Positions 8,613 through 15,489 of a DNA stretch of 64,000 bases are shown one piece after another. Every line of letters starts with the position of its first letter. Within the stretch, counting starts at the first letter, position 1. The notes beneath the pieces were generated by a model. It saw only the letters and a program-made list of their open reading frames with translations, did not search any database and had not been told where the DNA came from. Origin of the DNA: Streptomyces spinosus (GTDB lineage: Bacteria > Actinomycetota > Actinomycetes > Streptomycetales > Streptomycetaceae); contig NZ_JAINRC010000005.1 in assembly GCF_020400655.1 (NCBI RefSeq), positions 186,001-250,000 on the forward strand, written 5' to 3'. The position numbers and the translations under genes are program-made.

Positions 8613-10015
8613 CCGTCGAGTCGGTACAGCCCGCGAACCCCGGGACGCCCGCGGCCACGGGGACGCCCGCGCACCCCGCGACGTCCGACCTGCGTGAACC
8701 GCCCCTGGCCGGAGGCGCCGTACCGGTCCTCGGGCACGGTCTGAAGCTGGTCCGCGACCCGCTCGCCTTCATGTCCGGGCTGCGTGACCACGGAGACGTC
8801 GTCCGGCTGAAGCTCGGCCCCAAGACGGTGTACGCCGTCACCACCCCGGCGCTCACCGGAGCACTGGCCCTGAACCCCGACTTCAAGATCGACGGCCCGC
8901 TGTGGGAATCGCTCGAGGGCCTGCTCGGCAAGGAGGGCGTGGCCACCGCGAACGGCCCCCGGCACCGCCGGCAGCGGCGCACCATACAGCCCGCGTTCCG
9001 GCTGGACGCGATACCCGGTTACGGCCCGGTCATGGAGGAGGAGGCGCACGCCCTGACCGACCGCTGGAAACCCGGGGGCACCATCGACTGCACCTCCGAG
9101 TCCTTCCGGGTCGCCGTCCGCATCGCGGCCCGCTGCCTGCTGCGCGGCGACTACATGGACGAGCGCGCGGAACGGCTCAGCATCGATCTCGCCACCGTCT
9201 TCCGTGGCATGTACCGCCGGATGGTGATCCCGCTCGGCCCGCTCTACCGGCTGCCGTTCCCGGCCAACCGCGAATTCAACCGGGCGCTGGCCGATCTGCA
9301 TCTGCTGGTGGACGAGATCGTCGCGGAGCGGAGGGAATCTGGTCAAAAGCCGAACGATTTGCTGACGGCATTGCTGGAAGCGAAGGACGACAATGGCGAC
9401 CCCATCGGGGAACAGGAGATCCACGACCAGGTCGTCGCCATACTCACCCCCGGCAGCGAAACGGTCGCGTCCACGATCATGTGGCTGCTCCAGGTCCTCG
9501 CCGCGCATCCGGAACACGCCGAGAAGGTACGGACCGAGGTCGAATCCGTGACCGGTGGCCGACCGGTCGGATTCGAGCACGTCCGCTCGCTCACGCACAC
9601 CAACAATGTCGTCGTCGAGGCCATGCGACTCCGGCCCGCCGTATGGATATTGACGCGGCGCGCGGTGAGCGACACCGCGCTCGGCGGCTATCGCATTCCG
9701 GCCGGGGCGGACATCGTCTACAGCCCGTACGCCATCCAGCGCGACGCCCGCTCCTACACCCGCCACCTCGACTTCGACCCCGACCGCTGGCTGCCCGAGC
9801 GGGCCAAGGAGGTGCCCAAGTACGCGATGAGCCCGTTCAGCGTGGGCAACCGCAAGTGCCCCAGCGACCACTTCTCCATGACCCAGCTGAGCCTGATCAC
9901 CGCGGCGGTCTCCGCCAAGTACCGCTTCGAGCAGGTCGGCGGGTCCGACGACACCACCCGCGTGGGCATCACGCTCCGCCCGCAGAACCTGCTGCTGCGG
10001 GCGATGCCCTGGTAG
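8609..10015 (+). CDS. Cytochrome P450 CYP170A-type (albaflavenone synthase)
   Basis: Oxidises epi-isozizaene in two steps through albaflavenols to albaflavenone. Haem-binding motif FSVGNRKC at 410-417 (Cys417 thiolate), ExxR motif EAMR at 337-340, and an I-helix PGSETVAS in place of the usual AGxxT, as in this family. DDNGD at 260-264 is the Asp-rich motif that in S. coelicolor CYP170A1 (offset 7 residues) belongs to a second, terpene-synthase active site. The first ~30 residues are Pro/Ala-rich and probably flexible. Translation is coupled to the cyclase by a 4-nt overlap. Assignment rests on motifs plus the neighbouring cyclase. Confidence 0.93.
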   Translation: MTVESVQPANPGTPAATGTPAHPATSDLREPPLAGGAVPVLGHGLKLVRDPLAFMSGLRDHGDVVRLKLGPKTVYAVTTPALTGALALNPDFKIDGPLWESLEGLLGKEGVATANGPRHRRQRRTIQPAFRLDAIPGYGPVMEEEAHALTDRWKPGGTIDCTSESFRVAVRIAARCLLRGDYMDERAERLSIDLATVFRGMYRRMVIPLGPLYRLPFPANREFNRALADLHLLVDEIVAERRESGQKPNDLLTALLEAKDDNGDPIGEQEIHDQVVAILTPGSETVASTIMWLLQVLAAHPEHAEKVRTEVESVTGGRPVGFEHVRSLTHTNNVVVEAMRLRPAVWILTRRAVSDTALGGYRIPAGADIVYSPYAIQRDARSYTRHLDFDPDRWLPERAKEVPKYAMSPFSVGNRKCPSDHFSMTQLSLITAAVSAKYRFEQVGGSDDTTRVGITLRPQNLLLRAMPW

Positions 10016-10036
10016 ACCGCCTGTACCGGCGCGCGC

Positions 10037-10999
10037 TCAGGCGGCCTGCGGTCCCCGGAACGCGCGCCGGTAGGCGTTCGGGGTGGTCCCCAGCGCCCGG
10101 ACGAACTGGTGGCGCAGCGCGGCGGCCGTGCCGAACCCGGTGCGCCAGGCGATGGCGTCCATCGTCTCGTCCGTACCCTCCAGCAACTGCTGTGCCAGCA
10201 GCACCCGTTGGCGCAGGATCCACCGGTACGGCGTGGTCCCGGTCTCCTGCTGGAAGCGACGGGCGAAGGTGCGCGGCGCCATGTGGGCGCGGGCGGCGAG
10301 CTGTTCGACGGTCACCTCCTGGTCGAGGTGGGCCTCCATCCAGGCGAGCACCTCACCGACCGTGTCGCAGGGCGCCTTCGGCAGGGGCCGCTCGATGAAC
10401 TGCGCCTGCCCGCCGTCCCGGTGCGGCGGCACCACCATCCGACGGGCGATCTTGTTGGCCACCTCCGGTCCCTGCTCCTTGCGCACGAGGTGCAGACAGG
10501 CGTCTATCCCGGCGGCGGTGCCGGCCGAGGTGATCACGGGATCCTCGTCCACGTACAGCACGTCCGGCTCGACCGTGAGCCGTGGGTAGCGCCGCGACAG
10601 CTGCTCGGCGTTGTGCCAGTGCGCCGCGCACCGCCGTCCGTCCAGCAGCCCCGCCGCCGCCAGCACGAACACCCCGGAGCAGACGCTGAGCACCCGGGTG
10701 CCCCGGTCCACGGCCCGCCGCAGCGCCGCCAGCAGCTCCTCCGGATACTCGCGCCGCGTATAGGTCTCCCCGGCCGGTACGGCGATCAGATCGGCCTCTT
10801 CGAGCCGCTCCAGGCCGTGCGGCGTGGACACGGTGAACCCGCAGTGGGTGCTCAGGACCGGTCCCTCCGCCGACACCACGGCGAAGTCGTACACGGGCAG
10901 TCCGTCGTCGCTGCGGTCGATGCCGAACACCTCGCACACGACACCCAGCTCGAAGGGGTGCACTCCGTCCAGCAGCACGGCGGCCACGTTCTTCAGCAT
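10037..10999 (-). CDS. nrdS: GlxA-family AraC-type regulator (position of nrdS)
   Basis: A 320-residue regulator with an N-terminal DJ-1/PfpI-like domain (AAVLLDGVHPFELGVVCEVF, later VCSGVFVLAAAGLLDGR with the nucleophile-elbow-like Cys) and two C-terminal AraC helix-turn-helix units (VEQLAARAHMAPRTFARRF and MDAIAWRTGFGTAAALRHQF). In S. coelicolor an AraC-like gene, nrdS, closes the nrdABS operon at this place next to CYP170A1, so this is its likely counterpart. Here it is separated from nrdB by ~560 nt holding a divergent small gene and a gene fragment, so it probably has its own promoter; palindromes lie just upstream. Family is sure, the nrdS equivalence is inferred from position. Confidence 0.75.
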   Translation of the reverse strand: MLKNVAAVLLDGVHPFELGVVCEVFGIDRSDDGLPVYDFAVVSAEGPVLSTHCGFTVSTPHGLERLEEADLIAVPAGETYTRREYPEELLAALRRAVDRGTRVLSVCSGVFVLAAAGLLDGRRCAAHWHNAEQLSRRYPRLTVEPDVLYVDEDPVITSAGTAAGIDACLHLVRKEQGPEVANKIARRMVVPPHRDGGQAQFIERPLPKAPCDTVGEVLAWMEAHLDQEVTVEQLAARAHMAPRTFARRFQQETGTTPYRWILRQRVLLAQQLLEGTDETMDAIAWRTGFGTAAALRHQFVRALGTTPNAYRRAFRGPQAA

Positions 11000-11000
11000 G

Positions 11001-11054
11001 CTGCCAGTGTGCCTCGGCAGTGGCAGTAATTCGAGGCTCTACGGCAGTCCTGCC
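11001..11054. promoter_or_regulatory. Inverted repeats between nrdS-like gene and small membrane gene
   Basis: CTGCCA (11001-11006) and TGGCAG (11021-11026) form an inverted repeat beginning 2 nt upstream of the regulator's ATG. A second palindrome GGCAGTCCTGCC spans 11043-11054, ahead of the divergent gene. The shared CTGCC/GGCAG half-sites suggest one operator system for both directions, possibly autoregulation. No experimental consensus known to me matches. Confidence 0.45.
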
Positions 11055-11077
11055 ACTCCCGGTAAGGAGTGTCCGGC

Positions 11078-11308
11078 GTGAGACTGGTGTACATGAACGG
11101 AAACCAGATAGAAGGCCTGATCGGAATGCTCGCCACCCTCGGGATCCTGGTCCTCCTGGTCCTCCCGTCCGTGCTCGGCATCGTGCGCGACCGGCGCATC
11201 GACCGCCAGCTCAGGGCGGCCGGGCGGCCGGCGGCGACCCGGCCCACCGAGCCGGCGCGGGAGAGCGAGCCCCGCACAAGGCGCCACGGCGCGGCCCGCC
11301 CCGCCTGA
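11078..11308 (+). CDS. Small single-pass membrane protein
   Basis: A 76-residue protein: short N-terminus (MRLVYMNGNQIEG), one hydrophobic helix (about residues 13-36, GLIGMLATLGILVLLVLPSV), then a basic, Arg/Pro-rich tail ending RRHGAARPA. GTG 11078 is chosen because AAGGAG at 11064-11069 is 8 nt upstream; the GTG at 11069 overlaps that site. It is divergent from the GlxA/AraC regulator and shares its palindromic upstream region. I know no function. High positive charge after the helix predicts a cytoplasmic C-terminus. Confidence 0.6.
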   Translation: MRLVYMNGNQIEGLIGMLATLGILVLLVLPSVLGIVRDRRIDRQLRAAGRPAATRPTEPARESEPRTRRHGAARPA

Positions 11309-11346
11309 CGGCAACCGCGTCCGAGACCTCTCCGTCCGCTGTGTAA

Positions 11347-11550
11347 AGCCGGCCGGCGTCTGGACGGCTGCAGTTCAAGGCGGCCGGCGCCGCCCACTAC
11401 CGGACGGTGAAGACCGTGCGCACGGGCGACGCCGGAAAGCTCAGCACCAAGGTCACCGCCACCTCGGCGGGCGGCTGGCGCTGGTACTTCCCCGGCACGA
11501 CGACGACCGCGCGGGTCGTGTCGGCCGGGGACGCGGTGAAGCTGAGGTAA
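11347..11550 (+). pseudogene. C-terminal fragment of a secreted repeat protein
   Basis: After an in-frame TAA at 11344 the frame stays open for 67 codons to TAA 11548. It encodes a coherent beta-rich segment (HYRTVKTVRTGDAGKLSTKV, then GGWRWYFPGTTTTA, ending AVKLR). The pattern KTV.TG..GKLSTKVTAT...WRWYFPGT is what I associate with the C-terminal beta domain of secreted Streptomyces proteins. No start or ribosome-binding site lies ahead. It looks like the stump of a deleted gene. It fills most of the gap between the small membrane gene and nrdB. Confidence 0.5.
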
Positions 11551-11557
11551 CCCCCGG

Positions 11558-12571
11558 TCAGAAGTCCTCGTCCAGGTCGACGGTGCCTTCCACCGCGACC
11601 TGGTACGCCGACGGACGGCGCTCGAAGAAGTTCGTCAGTTCCTGGACGCCTTGCAGTTCCATGAAGGAGAAGGGGTTCTCGGAGCCGTAGACGGGGGCGA
11701 AGCCGAGACGGGTGAGGCGTTGGTCGGCGACGCATTGCAGGTACTGGCGCATGGAGTCGGTGTTCATGCCGGGCAGTCCGTCGCCGCACAGGTCGCGGGC
11801 GAACTGGAGCTCGGCTTCGACGGCCTCGTGGAGCATGTCGGTGACCTGCTGCCGGAGCTGGTCGTCGAAGAGGCCGGGTTCCTCCTTGCGGACGGTGTCG
11901 ACGACGTCGAAGGCGAAGCTCATGTGCATGGTCTCGTCGCGGAAGACCCAGTTGGTGCCGGTGGCCAGGCCGTGCAGGAGACCGCGGCTGCGGAACCAGT
12001 AGACGTAGGCGAAGGCGCCGTAGAAGAAGAGTCCCTCGATGCAGGCGGCGAAGCAGATGAGGTTGAGCAGGAAGCGCCGGCGGTCCGCTGTGGACTCCAG
12101 GCGGTCGATCTTCTCGACCTCGTTGATCCACTTGAAGCAGAACTCCGCTTTCTCGCGGATGGAGGGGATGTTCTCCACGGCGGCGAAGGCGGCGGCGCGG
12201 TCGTCGGGGTCGGGGAGGTAGGTGTCCAGGAGGGTCAGGTAGAACTGGACGTGGACGGCCTCCTCGAAGAGCTGGCGCGACAGGTACAGCCGCGCCTCCG
12301 GCGAGTTGATGTGCTTGTACAGCGTCAGCACCAGGTTGTTCGCCACGATCGAGTCGCCGGTGGCGAAGAAGGCGACCAGCCGGCCGATGAGGTGCTGCTC
12401 CTCCGGTGTCAGTTTGGCGAGGTCGGCTACGTCGGAGTGGAGGTCGACCTCCTCGACGGTCCAGGTGTTCTTGATGGCGTCCCGGTAGCGCTCGTAGAAG
12501 TCGGGGTAGCGCATGGGGCGGAGAGTCAACTCGAAGCCGGGGTCGAGCAGGTTCTGGGGTCGGGTGGTCAT
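11558..12571 (-). CDS. nrdB: Class Ia ribonucleotide reductase, beta (radical) subunit NrdB
   Basis: Carries the diiron-tyrosyl radical cofactor that starts ribonucleotide reduction in NrdA. 337 residues with the pattern E-xx-H-xxx-Y at Glu104, His107 and Tyr111 (FEEAVHVQFY), which places the probable radical tyrosine, and a second ligand cluster around DETMHMSFAFDVV. The ATG overlaps the last base of the nrdA stop (TAATG), so the subunits are co-translated. The C-terminal tail VEGTVDLDEDF is the acidic peptide expected to dock into NrdA. In Streptomyces this oxygen-dependent enzyme is redundant with the B12-dependent class II enzyme NrdJ. Confidence 0.95.
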   Translation of the reverse strand: MTTRPQNLLDPGFELTLRPMRYPDFYERYRDAIKNTWTVEEVDLHSDVADLAKLTPEEQHLIGRLVAFFATGDSIVANNLVLTLYKHINSPEARLYLSRQLFEEAVHVQFYLTLLDTYLPDPDDRAAAFAAVENIPSIREKAEFCFKWINEVEKIDRLESTADRRRFLLNLICFAACIEGLFFYGAFAYVYWFRSRGLLHGLATGTNWVFRDETMHMSFAFDVVDTVRKEEPGLFDDQLRQQVTDMLHEAVEAELQFARDLCGDGLPGMNTDSMRQYLQCVADQRLTRLGFAPVYGSENPFSFMELQGVQELTNFFERRPSAYQVAVEGTVDLDEDF

Positions 12572-14928
12572 TACTGGCAGGCCTCGCAGGACTCGGGGTT
12601 TTCCAGGGAGCAGGCGATCGCTTCGGGGGTGGTGGTCTGCTGTGCGGGGACGGCGGCCTGGGCGGCGCGGGCGATGCGGGTCGCCGGGCGGGAGCGCAGG
12701 TAGTACGTCGTCTTGAGCCCGGACTTCCAGGCGTAGGCGTACATGGAGGAGAGCTTGCCGATCGTCGGCGTCTCCAGGAACAGGTTCAGGGACTGGCCCT
12801 GGTCGAGGAACGGGGTGCGGGCGGCGGCCATGTCGATCAGGCCGCGTTGGGGGATCTCCCAGGCCGTGCGGTACAGGGCGCGGATGTCCTCGGGGATCCA
12901 GGGGAAGTCCTGGATCGAGCCGCCCGAGTCGCGCAGGGCTTCGCGGGTGCGGGCGTCCCAGACGCCGAGGTCCTTCAGGTCCTGCACGAGGTAGGAGTTG
13001 ACCTGGAGGAACTCACCCGAGAGGGTCTCGCGCTTGAACAGGTTGGAGACCTGGGGCTCGATGCACTCGTATACCCCCGCGATCGACGCGATCGTGGCCG
13101 TCGGCGCGATCGCGAGGAGGAGCGAGTTGCGCATGCCCGTCTCCGCGATCCGCTCGCGCAGGGCGTCCCAGCGTCCGGGCCAGGTGAGGTCGACGTCGTA
13201 GTGGTCGGGGTGGAGGACGCCCCGGGCGGCGCGGGTCTGCTTCCAGGCGGGCAGGGGGCCGTTGCGTTCGGCGAGGTCGGCGGAGGTCTCGTAGGCGGCG
13301 AGCATGATCCGCTCGGCGATCCGCGTGGAGAGGGCCTTGGCCTCGGGGGAGTCGAAGGGCAGGCGGAGTTTGAAGAAGACGTCCTGCAGCCCCATCGCAC
13401 CCAGGCCGACCGGGCGCCACCTCGCGTTCGAGCGGCCCGCCTGTTCGGTGGGGTAGAAGTTGATGTCGACCACGCGGTCCAGGAAGGTGACGGCCGTGCG
13501 GACCGTCTCGTCCAGCCGCTCCCAGTCGATGTCCCCGGTCGTGGTGTCCACGAACGCGCCGAGGTTGACGGACCCCAGGTTGCAGACGGCCGTCTCGCCG
13601 TCGTCGGTGACCTCCAGGATCTCGGTGCAGAGGTTGGAGGAGTGGATGACGTGGCCGGGTTCGGCGGTCTGGTTGGCGGTGCGGTTGGCCGCGTCCTTGA
13701 ACGTCATCCAGCCGTTGCCGGTCTGGGCGAGGGTGCGCATCATCCGGCCGTACAGCTCCCGCGCCGCGATGGTCTTCTTCGCCAGACCCGCCGCCTCGGC
13801 CCTGCGGTAGGCGGTGTCGAACTCCTCGCCCCACAGGTCGACCAGCTCGGGCACGTCGGCCGGCGAGAACAGCGACCACTGCCCGTCGGCGTTGACCCGG
13901 CGCATGAACTCGTCCGGGATCCAGTGCGCGAGGTTGAGGTTGTGGGTGCGGCGGGCGTCCTCGCCGGTGTTGTCCCGCAGCTCCAGGAACTCCTCGATGT
14001 CGGAGTGCCAGGTCTCCAGGTAGACCGCTGCCGCGCCCTTGCGCCGCCCGCCCTGGTTCACCGCCGCCACCGACGCGTCCAGCGTCTTCAGGAACGGCAC
14101 GATCCCGTTGGAGTGCCCGTTCGTCCCCCGGATCAGCGAACCGCGCGAGCGCACACGGGAGTACGACAGGCCGATGCCGCCGGCGTGCTTGGAGAGGCGG
14201 GCGACCTGGTGGTAGCGGTCGTAGATGGAGTCCAGCTCGTCCAGCGGGGAGTCCAGCAGGTAGCAGGACGACATCTGGGGGTGTCGGGTGCCGGAGTTGA
14301 AGAGGGTGGGGGAGGACGGCAGGTAGTCCAGGCGGCTCATCAGCCGGTACAGCGCCGCCACTTCGTCCACGGAGCGGGTCGTGTCGTCCTCCGCCAGGCC
14401 GCTCGCCACGCGCAGTAGGAAGTGCTGGGGCGTCTCCACGACCTTGCGGGTGAGCGGGTGGCGCAGCAGGTAGCGGCTGTGCAGGGTGCGCAGACCGAAG
14501 TAGCCGAAGCGGTCGTCGGCCGCGAGGTCGACCAGCGCGTCCAGGCGCTCGGCGTGCAGCCGCACGAACTCGGCGGTGCGGTCGGCGATCAGGCCCTCGC
14601 GGTGGCCGACCGCGACCGACTCGGTGAAGGACGTCACGCCCTGGGAGGCGGCCTCGTCCCGGATGGCGAGGGTCAGCAGCCGGGCGGCCAGCCTCGAGTA
14701 CGCGGGGTCCTCGGAGATCAGGCCGGCGGCGGCCTCCGTGGCCAGCTCCCGCAGCTCCGCCTCGTCGGCGCGGGCGGACCGGCCGCGCAGCGCGGCAGCG
14801 GCCACCCGGCCCGGGTCGGCGTCGGGCAGGTCGGCGGTCAGCTCGGTCAGGGTCCGCAGCAGCGCGGCACCGGGGCCGTCGGTCTCCGGCTCGCTCACTG
14901 AAGCCGGGTCGGCTGGCGCGATGGTCAC
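12571..14928 (-). CDS. nrdA: Class Ia ribonucleotide reductase, alpha (catalytic) subunit NrdA
   Basis: Reduces ribonucleoside diphosphates to deoxy forms. Active-site elements are visible: SSCYLLDSP with the first redox Cys, SSNLCTEI with the N-x-C-x-E catalytic set, AVCNLGSVNL with the second redox Cys, and the C-terminal shuttle CEACQ. The start is taken at GTG 14928 (785 aa), preceded on the minus strand by GAGGGAGAG; a longer frame to 15018 would overlap the expression platform of the riboswitch. The first ~70 residues are Ala/Asp-rich and do not look like a clear ATP-cone. Transcription should be repressed by NrdR at paired boxes and by adenosylcobalamin through the leader. Confidence 0.95.
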   Translation of the reverse strand: MTIAPADPASVSEPETDGPGAALLRTLTELTADLPDADPGRVAAAALRGRSARADEAELRELATEAAAGLISEDPAYSRLAARLLTLAIRDEAASQGVTSFTESVAVGHREGLIADRTAEFVRLHAERLDALVDLAADDRFGYFGLRTLHSRYLLRHPLTRKVVETPQHFLLRVASGLAEDDTTRSVDEVAALYRLMSRLDYLPSSPTLFNSGTRHPQMSSCYLLDSPLDELDSIYDRYHQVARLSKHAGGIGLSYSRVRSRGSLIRGTNGHSNGIVPFLKTLDASVAAVNQGGRRKGAAAVYLETWHSDIEEFLELRDNTGEDARRTHNLNLAHWIPDEFMRRVNADGQWSLFSPADVPELVDLWGEEFDTAYRRAEAAGLAKKTIAARELYGRMMRTLAQTGNGWMTFKDAANRTANQTAEPGHVIHSSNLCTEILEVTDDGETAVCNLGSVNLGAFVDTTTGDIDWERLDETVRTAVTFLDRVVDINFYPTEQAGRSNARWRPVGLGAMGLQDVFFKLRLPFDSPEAKALSTRIAERIMLAAYETSADLAERNGPLPAWKQTRAARGVLHPDHYDVDLTWPGRWDALRERIAETGMRNSLLLAIAPTATIASIAGVYECIEPQVSNLFKRETLSGEFLQVNSYLVQDLKDLGVWDARTREALRDSGGSIQDFPWIPEDIRALYRTAWEIPQRGLIDMAAARTPFLDQGQSLNLFLETPTIGKLSSMYAYAWKSGLKTTYYLRSRPATRIARAAQAAVPAQQTTTPEAIACSLENPESCEACQ

Positions 14929-15019
14929 GTGGGGCTCTCCCTCGCTCGGCACGGGGCCTGGCGGGAGGCAGGGGCGGTCACGAGCGCGCACGGCGTCGCG
15001 TCCACCGGCCCATTCCACG

Positions 15020-15048
15020 AGGCCCGGACGTCAGAACCACCCGGGCCT
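15020..15048 (-). terminator. Expression-platform hairpin between B12 riboswitch and nrdA
   Basis: AGGCCCGG (15020-15027) is complementary to CCGGGCCT (15041-15048) around a 13-nt loop. It lies directly downstream of the B12 box on the minus strand and upstream of the nrdA ribosome-binding site. It is the best candidate for the terminator or sequestering stem switched by coenzyme B12. The U-run is poor, so the mode is uncertain. Confidence 0.55.
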
Positions 15049-15054
15049 GGACGG

Positions 15055-15165
15055 CCGGGTGCACCGTCGGCAGGGTGTCGGACTCGACGCGCGTGCGGGG
15101 GCACACGGGTACACCGTTGCGGGACAGTTCCGGATTCACACCGGATTCCCCTGCGACGACAGCGA
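15055..15165 (-). promoter_or_regulatory. Cobalamin (B12) riboswitch controlling nrdAB
   Basis: On the minus strand the leader carries the B12-aptamer hallmarks. They are GGGGAATCCGGTGTGAATCC and the following GGAACTGTCCCGCAACGGTG (complement of ~15113-15150), and a B12 box AGTCCGACACCCTGCC (complement of 15069-15084). Position ahead of nrdAB matches the published B12 control of Streptomyces class Ia reductase: with coenzyme B12 available the oxygen-dependent class Ia enzyme is shut off in favour of class II. Boundaries are approximate. Confidence 0.92.
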
Positions 15166-15170
15166 GGATG

Positions 15171-15217
15171 AGCATACATCTAGTGCCGGGCTGCCATGTC
15201 ACCCCCAGATGTAGTGT
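15171..15217 (-). promoter_or_regulatory. Paired NrdR boxes and nrdAB promoter
   Basis: Two 16-nt NrdR-like boxes share the core ATnTAGTG on the + strand: 15171-15186 (AGCATACATCTAGTGC) and 15202-15217 (CCCCCAGATGTAGTGT). They lie 31 bp apart, three helical turns. On the minus strand GTGACA (15202-15197) and TGTATG (15178-15173), 18 nt apart, make a plausible -35/-10, so the boxes cover both elements. This fits NrdR repression of nrdAB; NrdR itself is not in the window. Confidence 0.8.
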
Positions 15218-15227
15218 TGACCCGGCC

Positions 15228-15335
15228 TCAGAGGATCAACTCGTACGCGAGGAGCGTGAGGTCGTCCCGGCCCGGCAGGGGGTTCCGGGCGGTGTGCGTG
15301 GTCCGCTGGGTGGAGAGGGCCACGCGCACGCGGCC
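15228..15335 (-). pseudogene. Possible 3' remnant of a PP2C/SpoIIE-type phosphatase
   Basis: On the minus strand a short frame ends LPGRDDLTLLAYELIL at a TGA (complement of 15228-15230). GRDDLTLLA resembles the C-terminal metal-binding signature of SpoIIE/PP2C phosphatases (DDxTLLxxR). Upstream the frame loses coherence and there is no start. I read it as a decayed gene end in the spacer between the nrd promoter and the NACHT gene; the remainder of 15231-15489 shows nothing further. Weak evidence. Confidence 0.3.
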
Positions 15336-15489
15336 CTCCGTGGCGGGCGCACTCGACGCAGACCCGCACCAGCGCCTCGCCCGCGCCCCGGCCTGCCGAG
15401 TTGCGGGTCGGAATGCCCATGTTTACATGGAAGCAGGTGCTTCGTGGGGTCCTCCGTGCCGAAGGCTGGTCTCGGAAGGAGAACGCACC

